A DNA stretch of 64,000 nt from Devosia sp. 1566 (GTDB lineage Bacteria; Pseudomonadota; Alphaproteobacteria; Rhizobiales; Devosiaceae), in contig NZ_CP034767.1 of the NCBI RefSeq assembly GCF_004005995.1, positions 372,001-436,000 on the forward strand, given 5' to 3'. Positions 44,441 through 54,387 of this stretch are shown here, in pieces. The notes beneath the pieces were generated by a model. That model was not told where the DNA came from and did no database searches. It saw nothing but the letters and a program-made list of their open reading frames with translations. Position 1 is the first letter of the stretch; the number at the start of each line of letters is the position of its first letter. A program made the position numbers and the translations under genes.

Positions 44441-45415
44441 ATGCAACCAACGTCTTTGCTTGTCGCCGCCTTGTCACTCGCCTCAGCCCTGGTCACTCCA
44501 GCCTTGGCGCAAGACAATTTCCCCACCAAGTCCATCAACCTCGTTGTGCCCTTTGCACCCGGCGGCTCCACCGATCTGGTGGGGCGCGTTGTTGCCGAAG
44601 CCATGAGCCAGCAACTTGGCCAGCAGGTGCTGGTGGTCAACCAGGCCGGTGCCGGCGGCGTGCTCGGTGCCACTGCGGTGGCCGACGCAACCCCAGACGG
44701 CTACACGATCCTGATGGGCACCATCGCCACCCATGCCCTCAGCGCCTCGCTCTACACCACGCCGCCCTTTGATCCGGTGGCCGATTTCACGCCGATCTCC
44801 CTGCTGGTGACGGTGCCTAATGTGCTTCTGGTCAATCCTGATTTCCCAGCCAACACTGTCGAGGAGCTGATTGCCGAGCTCAAGAGCAAGCCCGAAGAAT
44901 ATGCCTATGCCTCTTCAGGGAATGGCACGCCCCTCCACCTTTCAGGCGAAGTGTTCAAATCCATGGCCGGAGTTGAAATGGTTCACGTTCCCTATCAGGG
45001 TTCGGGCCCTGCACTGGTGGACGCCATCAGCGGCGCCGTGCCGATCATCTTCGACAATCTGCCTTCCGCGAGCGAGCACATGAAGGGCGGTACGCTGCGG
45101 GCGCTGGCGGTTACGACGCTCGAGCGCTCGCCCAGCTTCCCCGACCTGCCGACCATGGATGAATCAGGAGTTCCCGGTTACGAAACCAACACTTGGAATG
45201 CGCTTTTTGCGCCAGCCGGAACGCCGCCCGAAGTGATCGCCAAGCTTAATGAGGCAGCGGTCGCGGCGGTCAAGGATCCCGCTGTGACGGCCCGTTTGGC
45301 AGAAGTAGGGGCTGTTGTGGTCGGCTCCACACCCGAAGAACTGGGGGAATATGTGCAGGCCGAAGTGCAGCGCTGGGCGCCAGTGATTGCCGAGGCGGGC
45401 GTCAAGATCCAATAA
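44441..45415 (+). CDS. Second tripartite tricarboxylate transporter binding protein
   Basis: TctC/Bug-family binding protein of 324 residues, signal peptide MQPTSLLVAALSLASALVTPALA and mature start QDNFPTKSINLVVPFAPGGSTDLVGRVVAEAM. It is clearly different from the first tctC product outside the shared motifs (YQGSGPALVDAISGAVPIIFDN here), so it probably recognises another acid and shares TctA/TctB. GGGAGGAATAA precedes the ATG. It is the last gene before a strong terminator. Confidence 0.92.
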   Translation: MQPTSLLVAALSLASALVTPALAQDNFPTKSINLVVPFAPGGSTDLVGRVVAEAMSQQLGQQVLVVNQAGAGGVLGATAVADATPDGYTILMGTIATHALSASLYTTPPFDPVADFTPISLLVTVPNVLLVNPDFPANTVEELIAELKSKPEEYAYASSGNGTPLHLSGEVFKSMAGVEMVHVPYQGSGPALVDAISGAVPIIFDNLPSASEHMKGGTLRALAVTTLERSPSFPDLPTMDESGVPGYETNTWNALFAPAGTPPEVIAKLNEAAVAAVKDPAVTARLAEVGAVVVGSTPEELGEYVQAEVQRWAPVIAEAGVKIQ

Positions 45416-45459
45416 AGCTTGCCGCGTGAGCCGGACGACCCGCAAACCACGCTCGACAC

Positions 45460-45498
45460 AACAGACCGGCGCCAGATCACTTCTGGCGCCGGTCTGTT
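45460..45498 (+). terminator. Strong hairpin terminator of the tct operon
   Basis: AACAGACCGGCGCCAGA pairs perfectly over 17 bp with TCTGGCGCCGGTCTGTT around the 5-base loop TCACT. It lies 45 bp after the last tct gene. Confidence 0.85.
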
Positions 45499-45541
45499 GA
45501 TCTTTGCAGCTAGCTTGTGCGCCGCATTGCCGCCAAGTTGA

Positions 45542-45784
45542 TCAGTGCTTGCGCGGCAGCGGGAAATCGGCGCTGCGGTAAAGCTGAGTGAGTTCATGCT
45601 TACGATAAGCCTTGGTGCCCACCTGGAGCAGTGCCCCATGCAGGCTCACGGGTGCAGCTTCTTCAACGGCAAAGCGGATGGCCTGGGCAGCGGTCCGGAA
45701 CCGCTTGGCCCCCTGTTCGAAGGCAGTCTGGTGATCACGGCCAAGGAAAAGCTCGGCGGGGGCAGTGTAGTCGGTATGTGTCAT
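45542..45784 (-). CDS. Small conserved-type hypothetical protein
   Basis: Eighty residues from ATG 45784 (MTHTDYTAPAELFLGRD); an upstream in-frame ATG at 45808 is less likely. It is a soluble alpha/beta-looking protein with FEQGAKRFRTAAQAIRFAVEEAA and LLQVGTKAYRKHELTQLYRS. I do not recognise a family name. It is convergent with the tct operon and separated from it by the terminator. Confidence 0.6.
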   Translation of the reverse strand: MTHTDYTAPAELFLGRDHQTAFEQGAKRFRTAAQAIRFAVEEAAPVSLHGALLQVGTKAYRKHELTQLYRSADFPLPRKH

Positions 45785-45808
45785 TCGGTCTCGTTCTAGG
45801 AGCCCCAC

Positions 45809-46280
45809 TGGAGCGGGGGCTATGCTAACTCGCTGAACGCTTGTGGCGCTTTGGGGCGAGTTCCTGCGGGCTGAAAAGAGTTGGACGCGCGCAGGGTTGA
45901 TGGTTCGGCAAGGGGAGGGCTGGCTGGCACCAATCCGGCGCCGCCTCGGCGGTGCGGTTCACATTGAACCTGGCCGCCAAGCCTGCCCCTCGACGAGTAA
46001 GGGCGAACAACGCGCTTTGGTTTCAGCTCTTCGGCAAATCGACCATGATGGTGAGCATCGTGGCGATGGCAGCGCTTCCCAAACCTGTCAGGTCGAGCTC
46101 AACAACCGCTCGGCCATGAGCCTGCGGTTGATAAACCTGCGCAATAAAACGAAGGAAGCCGCGCCGAAAATCCGCAGCCGCTTGGGCTGGAAACGCGTAT
46201 GCTGCACAAATAAGCGCTCGCGGTGGGAAAGTAAAGCCCGCGGCAGCTTATCAGGTACCAGCCGGCGAACTACGGTGACT
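45809..46280. other. Intergenic stretch, possibly holding a decayed gene
   Basis: Several open frames on both strands cross this region, but none has a recognisable product. The minus strand reads LDLTGLGSAAIATMLTIMVDLPKS just before a stop near 46032, which looks like a membrane-protein tail, but no start connects to it. Confidence 0.4.
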
Positions 46281-46535
46281 TCAGGCCAGTTCGCCCCAGT
46301 CATTGCGCCAAAGCCGCTCGTCTTCCACCATTACGACGATGCGGTTGAGACCCGTCTTGCGCCGTAGCTCCTCGGCGGCGGCCAGGGCCGCCGGCACCGG
46401 CAGGGGAAAGTCGGCGATAACATCCACCGCGGCAACATCGGCCACAGTTCGCCCCAGAGACTCCCGCACGGTCACCACCACTGCGTCCCAGGGCACCCGA
46501 GTTTTGGGTAACAGGCGCTCAAGTTTGATCAACAC
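46281..46535 (-). CDS. Small hypothetical protein
   Basis: Eighty-four residues from a GTG start with GGGGA five bases upstream. The composition is protein-like, with VTVRESLGRTVADVAAVDVIADFPLPVPAALAAAEELRRKTGLNRIVVMVEDERLW; no family recognised. The stop is within a few bases of the decayed region to the left. Moderate support only. Confidence 0.5.
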   Translation of the reverse strand: MLIKLERLLPKTRVPWDAVVVTVRESLGRTVADVAAVDVIADFPLPVPAALAAAEELRRKTGLNRIVVMVEDERLWRNDWGELA

Positions 46536-46621
46536 GCAATCCCCGACTGATTTCTAACACGGTAAATAAACGGCTAACCAGTTCGGTTGCATCACAAATG
46601 AGCATACATAAGTCATGGCCG

Positions 46622-48733
46622 TCATTGAACAAACACCGTGGCCGAATCTGCGCGCCCTTGGGCATCGACCACGGCCAGTTCAACAAAGCCAGGTCCATCG
46701 GGATGCCAGCTGTTCTGGCGGGCAAAGGCCGAACTCCCGATCGGCGCGCCGTTGGCGAAAAAGGTAAAGGGTGGGGCGCCGTTGCGGATCTTGACCGTCA
46801 AGGGGCTGTCAGATCCCCCTGCGAGCCCCAGATCAAGGTCGACCCCGTCGAGGGGAAAAGCAATCTCTGGCCCGCTCTGCTGGGCTACCCTTGTTTCATC
46901 AGGATGCCGAAAGCGGCGCAGGGGCTGAGGCAGTTCCGAATTCGCCGTGCGCAGCACGCCCGGAGGCGGCTGGCGCAGAGGCACGGCGGGTGCCCCGAGC
47001 CGATCAAAACTCTCGAACAGGATCGGCGCAGCACTCGACACACCCGAAAGGCCCGGAACTGGCGCGCCATCCGGGCGGCCAACCCAGACACCGATCACAG
47101 TCTGACCATCAAATCCGATTGCCCAGCCATCGCGGTAGCCATAGGAAGTTCCAGTCTTGTAGGCGATACGGCCGGGAGAGCCATTGAGCGGCGGCGGCAC
47201 GTCACCCAAGATGTCGGCGACATACCAGGCCGCGGTGGCATCCAGCACGGGGGCTGCCAGTGGTGGTTCGTCGGCCTGGGTCAGTGTTTCATGCAAGTGG
47301 ACCGGGGTGCCGCCGCGGCCAAGCGCAGCATAAACCCCAACCAGATCGCGCAAGGTCAACCCGACGCCGCCCAGGCCCATCGCCAGCCCCGGCGCGGCGC
47401 CCTTGGGCAGGAGAGGCGTAGCGCCCGCTCGCCGCAGCCGCGACACCAGCCGGGCGGTGCCCACGGCATCGAGCACCACCACGGCGGGAATGTTCAGCGA
47501 CTCCGTCAAAGCCTGGCGGATGCTGACCGTCCCGCGACTGTAACCATCGAAATTGACCGGCACATAGCTGCCAAAAGCGGTGGGCCGATCTTCGATCAGG
47601 CTTTCGGGATGCGCGAGTCCCAGTTCGAAGGCCAGCCCATAGATTAGCGGCTTGAGGGTCGAACCTGGCGAGCGAACCGCCTTGGTCATATCCACAAAGC
47701 CGGCGCTGTCCTCGGCAAAAAGGCCCGCCGAGCCCACGGAAGCCACAATGGCACCACTGCTCTGGTCGGCAACGAGGATTGCTACCGAAACGCCGGGTCC
47801 CAACTGGGCGGCTCGCACCGCCCCCAGCCGCTCAAGCGCAGCCTGGAGCGGGCGCTTGAGCGTCAGCCGGATTTCGCGTTGGTCGGGCGCTGCCACGAGC
47901 GCAGCCTGAGCGAGATGGGGCGCCAGCAAGGGGAAGGGATGGCGGGCGGTGGGGATGGGTTCGCTCATGCCCGCTGCGGCATCATCGGCGGTCAGAATGC
48001 CGCGGCTCACCATCCGCTCCAGCACCAGATTCCGGCTGGCCAGCGCCGCCTGCGGGTCGCGATCGGGCCGGCGCGCTTCGGGCGATTGCGGCAGTGCCAC
48101 CAGCAAGGCGGCCTCTGCGGGGGTGAGGCGGACCGGCTCCTTGCCGAAATAAGCCAGGCTCGCGGCGCGAATGCCCTCGAGATTGCCGCCATAGGGCGCC
48201 AGTGTCAGATAAAGGGCGAGGATCTGGTCCTTGCTCAGCGCGCGCTCGAGAGCATCGGCATGCACCATCTGGCGCAGCTTGCCCCAGCCATTGCGCGTCG
48301 GCTCGCCCTCCAGCAGCCGCGCTACCTGCATGGACAGGGTGGAGCCACCCGAAACGATGCGCCCGCCCGCGCCGACAAACTGCCCCGCCGCCCGCAGCAT
48401 CGACCACCAGTTGATGCCATGGTGGCTGGCAAAATCGCGGTCTTCATAGGCCAGCAGCATGCGCAGGAATTGCCGGTCGACGGCGTCTGGAGCAGCCGGC
48501 AAGCGCCAGCGCCCGGCGATGGTGAAGGGGCGCAGCAGCGCGCCGTCGCGGTCCACCACGACGCTCGAGACCGGCATGGTGGCGAGATCCGGCACGGGCG
48601 GCAGAGTGGCGCGGATCTCCTCGATGGTCGCGCGCAGGCAAAGGGCGCCGCCCGACCCCAGCACAAGCAGCAGCAGGAGGCCGATCGCGAGGAGGCGCCG
48701 GGCGCCCCAGCGCCTCCGAGGGGCCGGGCTCAT
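46622..48733 (-). CDS. pbpC: Penicillin-binding protein 1C
   Basis: Bifunctional class A PBP of 703 residues. Transmembrane anchor at about 14-33. Glycosyltransferase domain (about 55-230): catalytic Glu in LLAYEDRDFASHHGIN, then SGGSTLSMQVARLL and SKDQILALYLTLAPYGGNLEGI. Transpeptidase domain: SxxK in SPGSTLKP (about 353), SxN in TESLNIP and KTG in AYKTGTSYG. A C-terminal PBP1C-specific domain (BiPBP_C) covers the last ~90 residues. Its ATG overlaps the stop of the alpha-2-macroglobulin gene. The pair is a conserved unit thought to couple periplasmic protease defence with wall repair. Confidence 0.95.
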   Translation of the reverse strand: MSPAPRRRWGARRLLAIGLLLLLVLGSGGALCLRATIEEIRATLPPVPDLATMPVSSVVVDRDGALLRPFTIAGRWRLPAAPDAVDRQFLRMLLAYEDRDFASHHGINWWSMLRAAGQFVGAGGRIVSGGSTLSMQVARLLEGEPTRNGWGKLRQMVHADALERALSKDQILALYLTLAPYGGNLEGIRAASLAYFGKEPVRLTPAEAALLVALPQSPEARRPDRDPQAALASRNLVLERMVSRGILTADDAAAGMSEPIPTARHPFPLLAPHLAQAALVAAPDQREIRLTLKRPLQAALERLGAVRAAQLGPGVSVAILVADQSSGAIVASVGSAGLFAEDSAGFVDMTKAVRSPGSTLKPLIYGLAFELGLAHPESLIEDRPTAFGSYVPVNFDGYSRGTVSIRQALTESLNIPAVVVLDAVGTARLVSRLRRAGATPLLPKGAAPGLAMGLGGVGLTLRDLVGVYAALGRGGTPVHLHETLTQADEPPLAAPVLDATAAWYVADILGDVPPPLNGSPGRIAYKTGTSYGYRDGWAIGFDGQTVIGVWVGRPDGAPVPGLSGVSSAAPILFESFDRLGAPAVPLRQPPPGVLRTANSELPQPLRRFRHPDETRVAQQSGPEIAFPLDGVDLDLGLAGGSDSPLTVKIRNGAPPFTFFANGAPIGSSAFARQNSWHPDGPGFVELAVVDAQGRADSATVFVQ

Positions 48734-51700
48734 GGCCCAGCCGGGACAACCTCAAGGCTCCCGGCTCCCCCGTTGGCGCGCAGTTCTGGCCGGTACATGT
48801 CCTCCACCGTGGCGCCGGGCAGGGCGAACTGGCCCGGCGTGACCGCGCGGACGAGGTAGGCCGTCGAGAACTCGGGCGCTTCGGACCAGTAGCGGAAGGC
48901 GGCGACATATTGGTCGGTCCGTGCTTCCACATGGGCGGGGGTGGCGACCTCCAGCCAGGCAAAATCGGCAACGCCTTCGCCGCCCGCCAGCCGCGGGTTC
49001 TCGATCTCAAAGCCGGCGGGCAGGGGATCGACCACCAGATATTGCCCGGAGCCGAGTGTGGTCGGGGTGACCGTCAGCACGACCACCAATTGCTCGTTCT
49101 GGGCAATGGGAGTGGCGGTGGGGTCGACCGGGGTGCCATCGGGGCGGAAATATTGCCGGCTGAGACTGAAGCCGTTTTCGCTCGCGGGCGGGGCGACGGC
49201 TGGGACCCCCGTCACTGCCACCATTGCTTCGGTGGGCGTGGTGCCGGTGTTGCTCAGCTCGACCGGCGTTTCGCTGAGTTCCTGCTGGCTCCGGCGCCGG
49301 AAGATATCCCCGGAGAGGGGCTCGCCCGCGAGGGTGATGCTGCTGGTGGCCGTCTGGTCGGCGAGTGCTGCTGCCGCGAGGAGCGTCCAGGCATCCTCCT
49401 GGGTGGAGGTGTATTGGGCGTTGTTGCGCTGCTTGCTGAGGCGAGCGGCTAGAGTGGATGGATCAACTCCGGCGGGGGCGAACTCCGCAACCAGGGCCAG
49501 CACGGCGGCGGTGTCGCGCAACTGACTGCCGTAATCGGGGCGGTAGCCGGTGCGGTCATCGCCCCCTGCGAGCGCGTCGGCCGCAGCCAAAAACGCATCG
49601 GCTGCGCGGGTTTGGTCGCCATAAAGCGCGAGCGCCGCGCCCAGCTGCGCCTTGGCCAGGGGCGTTGCGAAAGCGTCGAGGCGGGCTTCCGCGTAGTAGC
49701 GCAGATCGCCGATGGCGGCGCGGCCGGCGCGGGCGAGGTCATGCAGGGCATAAGCAATGCCTTCCCCGCCATCGGTGAACTCGCTGGCATAGGCGACCTG
49801 GTTAGCCAGGTTATCCAGCGCCATCTCCAGAGATTGCTCTGGAACTGCAAAGCCTTGCGCCTTGGCGCGCAGCAGGAAGTCCGTGACATAGGCATCGAGC
49901 CAGAGATCGGTGGTGTCATAGGCGCCCCAAAGGCCGAAGGCGCCGCCCGAGTTCTGGTTGGCGAGGAGGCTCCTGATGGCGCCGCGGATGCGCTCATCAA
50001 GCTCGGTATCGTTGCCCAGACCGAGCATGGATGCGGTATTGTTGAGGTACAACAAGGGCATGGCCCGGCTCGTGACCTGCTCGGAGCAGCCATAGGGATA
50101 GCGGTCGAGCTGGGCGAGGAGCGAGGGGACATCGAGCCGCGCGATGGGGCCGACCGCCAGGGTCAACTCACCGGTGCCGGGCAGCAAGCCATTGAAATGG
50201 CTGGCGTCCAGCACAAGGGTGGCGCCGGCTTCGAGCGGCAGGAGGTTGCGCGTGGTGGCAGGATTGCTCGTGGCGAGCACGCCCAGGGTCAGGAGCTTGG
50301 TTTGGGTGGGGCCATCGGGGGCGGTGATGGTGAGCTCGAGCGGGAAATCGCCGATCTGCGTGCCCGAAAGCGCCACGTCAAGCGCCACCCGCTCGCCGGT
50401 CGCGAGGGTCACGTCGGGCTGCGGCAGCTCCGCCACAAGGCCCTCGCCGGTGCTGATGGCGAGGGCGTAAGTGCCTGCGGCGCCTTCGATATTGTTGATT
50501 TCGACCAGGAGGCGCGAGGTGTCGCCGACCCGCAGGAAGCGGGGTGGGCTGAGGGTTGTGACCACCGGGTCGCGGACCACGACATCAGCCTGGGCATGGC
50601 CGAGCGCGGTATCGGTCCAGGCCATGGCCATGAGGCGCACGGTGCCGGCAAAATCGGGCAGGTCAAACGTGACCTCGGCCACACCATCGCCATCAACCTG
50701 AACGGTTCCTGAATGAAGCGCGACGAGAACCGAAGTGGGTGGCGGCGTGCCGAGCCGGACACCGGCGCCATCGCCCCCGGATCGCATGGCGCCGGGCAGG
50801 CCCTGCATGGGATCGATCAGCTGGCCATAAAGGTCGCGGAAGGCGACGCCGAGCTGGCGCTGGCCGAAATACCAGCCATCGGGATCGGGGGTGGCAAAAT
50901 TCGTCAGATTGAGGATGCCGAGGTCAACGGCGGCAACCGCGACATAGGCGGTGGTGCCGGGCGCGACATTGCCGAGCTTGACGCGGGCGGTCACCGCTTC
51001 GCGCGGCAGGGTGATCTCGGGCGCTTCGATGCTGACTTCGAGCACGCGATCGCCCGGATCGACATCGGCATAGGCGAGGCCGAGCGCGCGGGCGGGCATG
51101 CGCTTTTCGGCGGCGTCGGAGGGACGATAAAGAATGGCGGTGACATAGGCGCCCGGCCCCCAAGCCTCGGTGACGGGGAGCGAGACCGAAGTGCCTTCGG
51201 CCGGGACGGGGACGGCCAGCATGTCGATGATGCCCTGATCGACCACCATGACGAGCGCCGTGCCGGCAAATTGCGGCTCAAGGCGCAGCGTTGCGGTGTC
51301 GCCGGCGCGATAGGCTGGTTTATCGAGGGCGACCTGGAGCGTGTCGGGCGTGTCCGAGCCCGCTTCGGCATAGTAGTAGCCGGCATAAAAGCCGTAGCTG
51401 CTGGCGGTGGCGCCGGGGCCGCGGCTATCGACGTCGAGCTGGTAGCGACCCGAGGCGACGGGTGCGGCGATGGTGGCGGGACCAGCGGCCGTGGTGTCGA
51501 GCTCGCCATTGGCGACTTCGCGGCTGGTGCTGATCGCTTCCCACTTCCAGGTGCTGCCGTCGCGATACCATTGGTAGCTGGTTTCGATGCGCGACAGCGT
51601 CCACTGCAGGTCCGTAACGGCGACGGGCTCGCCATCGGTGCCGACCACGAGAATGTCGAACCGGGCTTCGCTACCTTCGGGCAGGTCGCCGGTACCAAAC

Positions 51701-54225
51701 AGGGGCTTGATGCCGATGAGGTTGGTCGCGGCACGCACCGGGCGGGTAAGGCTGCGCTCGACGGGGCGACCATTGGTGTCAACGAGCCGGAACAGCAACT
51801 GCGCTTCGAGCGGCTTGGTGGTGACGGGCAGCTCGGGGATGGTGAGTTCGGCCGCGGCAGTGCCGTCGCTGCCGGTGGTGGCGACGACGCCGAGCGGGCG
51901 GCGGTCGGTTTCGATGGCATCATCCAGACGGCCGAACTGATAGCCGGGGAAAGCCGGGAGCGTGGTGCGCGGGCGCAGCACCAGATCGGCCTCAAGCTTC
52001 AGATCGGGCGCGGTGGCGCCATAAAGATAGCGGGCGGCAACATCGATGGCGGCCGTTCCGCCAGGCCTAACAGGGCCTTCGGGGGCGGTGACCTCGAAGG
52101 CCAGCCGCTCGGGCTCGAAATCTTCCACGAGGAAAGCAATATTGGCCAGCGGCTCGGCCTTGGGATCGGCAAGAAGGCGCAGATGCCAGGAGCCGCGCAT
52201 GGCTTCGGCCGCCAGGGGCAGGGCCTGGTGATAGCTGCCGCTACCCACGTCGGACAGCAATTGACGCGAGGCAATGACGCCATCGGGGCGTTCGACCTCG
52301 AGGGTCAGCGGCAGGTCCTTGACCGCCTCGGCATGGTTGTCGCGCAGGAGCGCGGTGAGAAAGACGGTTTCCCCGGGGCGGTAGACACCGCGCTCGGTGG
52401 TGGCAAACAGATCGAGCGGACCGGGCGAGGGGCGCCCCTCGACGCCGCGGTCGGTCAGATCGAAGGCGGGCTGGGACACGTCGAGAAAGGCATAATCGCC
52501 GGCCGAGGTTTCGGCGACGAGCAACTGGGGCGCGCGGCCGCCGGTGCCACGGGCAAGGCCCGGCGTAAAGTCAAAGCGCCCCTGCGCGTCCGTGCGCCCT
52601 TCGCCCAGGATTTCGTTGTTGACGGCAACGAGGCGCAGGCTGGCATCGGCCACCGGCTCGGCCGATGTCAGCGAGCGCACAAAGGCATGCACGCCATCTT
52701 CACCGGCAATAGTGGTGAGGCCCAGATCGGTGACGATGAACCATTGGGTGGCGATCTCGTCCCAATATTCGCTCTTGCTGTCCTTGACCCGGGCGGTGAT
52801 CACATAGGCGCCGGGTGCGACCCCGGCCAGGACGTCCGCCACGGGAAGGGCGGTGGTGGTCATGGCGTTGCGTGCGCCAGTGGCAAGGTCGACCTCGCCT
52901 TCCCAGAGCTTTTCGCCATAGTCATTGGCCACGGTTTCGGCGGAATAGCCGGTCAGGGTGCCACGAAACACATTATTGCGCACGGCGGCGGCAATGGAGC
53001 GGTCGCCAATGCGGTAGATCACCGCTTCTGCGGTTTCGGCATTGATCGAGGAGATCGGCAGCCCGCCACCGAGACCCGCGGGCAGCACATAGGCATTGTT
53101 GGCAAAGCCCACAAAGGGCGAACGGTCGGGCACGTAAACGCTCAGCGCCACATCCTTGCGCAGGGTCTCGTTGTCGGCCGAAGGCAGGCCGGCGCGCAGG
53201 CGGATCTCATAGCGGCGGCCATGTTCGGCGCCATCAAGGCAAATCTGGCTGGTTTCGGTTTCCACCGCCAGCGTCGGGGCGTTTTCGACCATGACGAACG
53301 GGGTCAGGTCGGTATTGCCAGCGGGCAGGGGATCGGAAAACACAACGCAGATGCGCGGCGATACGGCTTCCGCATCCACCTCATGCGAGACAACGCGAAA
53401 GCCGTGTTCGGCCACGGCTTGTTCGAGCCGCTCGGCGGTGGCGGGATCATTCGCAAGGGCAATGCTGGCGCGATAGGTAGCAATGGCTTCGCGCCACATT
53501 TCCCGGCGCGCGAGGCCGCGGCCGAGGAGGGACAGGGCATAAGCGCGCTCGGCTTCCCCTTCGGACGCCAGAAAGCCGTTGAGCGCGGCCGAGGTGCCGA
53601 CAACGCCCAGATCATAGCTGTTGTCGCCCTCAGATTGGCCGGCCACCGCGTCAGCTTGCGTGAGGGCGAGCTCTGCCAGCTCCAGCCAAACGGCGGGGTC
53701 ATTGCCGTTGATCGCCAGCGCCTGGCGCAGGTTCAACATGGCGGCGGCTGGATTGGCTTCGGCGGCGGCAGCACGCCCCTCCGCCACGAGATCGGCATAG
53801 CTGGCATTGGGCGGGGGTGGATCGGTTTGTTCGAGCTCGGCGGCAAAGCGTCGGGCTGCATCGATCAGGTCGGCGGCGGGAAAGGGCAGTTCGGTTTGGC
53901 GGGCCGCGGTGATCTCTTCGGGGGAAGCGCCATGGCTGACGCGGCCGGAACTGGCGGCGGCGAAGGGGACCTCATCGGCGCTGCCCGATTTGAGAAAGCA
54001 CCAGTTCGCTTCGGTGTTGAAGGTGAAGGCGCGGCAAAGATTGTCGTCTTCGCAGGCGGCCTGACAGGCCCCGATGGTGGTGTTCTGTTGCACGGCATAA
54101 TCAAAGCCGGGCAGGTCGATGCCGGGCAACAGCTCGGTGCGGCTTGGCTGGGCCAGCGCCCCGCTGGCCAGCATGGCAACCAGCGTGGCGCCAAGCACCG
54201 CGACACTCCGCATCATCACGCGCAT
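48730..54225 (-). CDS. Bacterial alpha-2-macroglobulin with N-terminal PAN domain
   Basis: Periplasmic protease-trapping protein of about 1831 residues. The signal peptide MRVMMRSVAVLGATLVAMLASGALA is followed by a PAN/apple-like domain with four Cys (IGACQAACEDDNLCRAFTFNTEANWCFLK), a TPR-like helical stretch, the MG repeats (YVPDRSPFVGFANNAYVLPAG; FATTERGVYRPGETVFLTALLRDNH) and the thioester domain with YPYGCSEQVTSRAMPLLYL at about 1379 (CxEQ motif, so the thioester should form). The C-terminal receptor-like domain ends at AGSLEVVPAGP. ATG 54225 has GGGTGGGA upstream; ATG 54240 is an alternative. The frame is open to 54678, but that part overlies a small gene on the other strand. Confidence 0.93.
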   Translation of the reverse strand: MRVMMRSVAVLGATLVAMLASGALAQPSRTELLPGIDLPGFDYAVQQNTTIGACQAACEDDNLCRAFTFNTEANWCFLKSGSADEVPFAAASSGRVSHGASPEEITAARQTELPFPAADLIDAARRFAAELEQTDPPPPNASYADLVAEGRAAAAEANPAAAMLNLRQALAINGNDPAVWLELAELALTQADAVAGQSEGDNSYDLGVVGTSAALNGFLASEGEAERAYALSLLGRGLARREMWREAIATYRASIALANDPATAERLEQAVAEHGFRVVSHEVDAEAVSPRICVVFSDPLPAGNTDLTPFVMVENAPTLAVETETSQICLDGAEHGRRYEIRLRAGLPSADNETLRKDVALSVYVPDRSPFVGFANNAYVLPAGLGGGLPISSINAETAEAVIYRIGDRSIAAAVRNNVFRGTLTGYSAETVANDYGEKLWEGEVDLATGARNAMTTTALPVADVLAGVAPGAYVITARVKDSKSEYWDEIATQWFIVTDLGLTTIAGEDGVHAFVRSLTSAEPVADASLRLVAVNNEILGEGRTDAQGRFDFTPGLARGTGGRAPQLLVAETSAGDYAFLDVSQPAFDLTDRGVEGRPSPGPLDLFATTERGVYRPGETVFLTALLRDNHAEAVKDLPLTLEVERPDGVIASRQLLSDVGSGSYHQALPLAAEAMRGSWHLRLLADPKAEPLANIAFLVEDFEPERLAFEVTAPEGPVRPGGTAAIDVAARYLYGATAPDLKLEADLVLRPRTTLPAFPGYQFGRLDDAIETDRRPLGVVATTGSDGTAAAELTIPELPVTTKPLEAQLLFRLVDTNGRPVERSLTRPVRAATNLIGIKPLFGTGDLPEGSEARFDILVVGTDGEPVAVTDLQWTLSRIETSYQWYRDGSTWKWEAISTSREVANGELDTTAAGPATIAAPVASGRYQLDVDSRGPGATASSYGFYAGYYYAEAGSDTPDTLQVALDKPAYRAGDTATLRLEPQFAGTALVMVVDQGIIDMLAVPVPAEGTSVSLPVTEAWGPGAYVTAILYRPSDAAEKRMPARALGLAYADVDPGDRVLEVSIEAPEITLPREAVTARVKLGNVAPGTTAYVAVAAVDLGILNLTNFATPDPDGWYFGQRQLGVAFRDLYGQLIDPMQGLPGAMRSGGDGAGVRLGTPPPTSVLVALHSGTVQVDGDGVAEVTFDLPDFAGTVRLMAMAWTDTALGHAQADVVVRDPVVTTLSPPRFLRVGDTSRLLVEINNIEGAAGTYALAISTGEGLVAELPQPDVTLATGERVALDVALSGTQIGDFPLELTITAPDGPTQTKLLTLGVLATSNPATTRNLLPLEAGATLVLDASHFNGLLPGTGELTLAVGPIARLDVPSLLAQLDRYPYGCSEQVTSRAMPLLYLNNTASMLGLGNDTELDERIRGAIRSLLANQNSGGAFGLWGAYDTTDLWLDAYVTDFLLRAKAQGFAVPEQSLEMALDNLANQVAYASEFTDGGEGIAYALHDLARAGRAAIGDLRYYAEARLDAFATPLAKAQLGAALALYGDQTRAADAFLAAADALAGGDDRTGYRPDYGSQLRDTAAVLALVAEFAPAGVDPSTLAARLSKQRNNAQYTSTQEDAWTLLAAAALADQTATSSITLAGEPLSGDIFRRRSQQELSETPVELSNTGTTPTEAMVAVTGVPAVAPPASENGFSLSRQYFRPDGTPVDPTATPIAQNEQLVVVLTVTPTTLGSGQYLVVDPLPAGFEIENPRLAGGEGVADFAWLEVATPAHVEARTDQYVAAFRYWSEAPEFSTAYLVRAVTPGQFALPGATVEDMYRPELRANGGAGSLEVVPAGP

Positions 54226-54387
54226 TGGTCCCACCCTCATGCCCCCCGGCGCTGCCACCTTATGTGCACTCCCAGGTGGCGTAAAGCGCCACTGCAGCAA
54301 GCTTGCTGGCGCGACTGTGAGTCGATGGCGGGGGAACATCTGGGGAAAGGACACGTTGGTTTTGGTGCAACCCAAAGGAGAACCAAC

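Noticed and set aside
46088..46303. 71-codon minus-strand frame (VVRRLVPDKLPRALLSHRERL)
   Set aside because: No ribosome site, no family and overlapping frames on both strands; not enough support.
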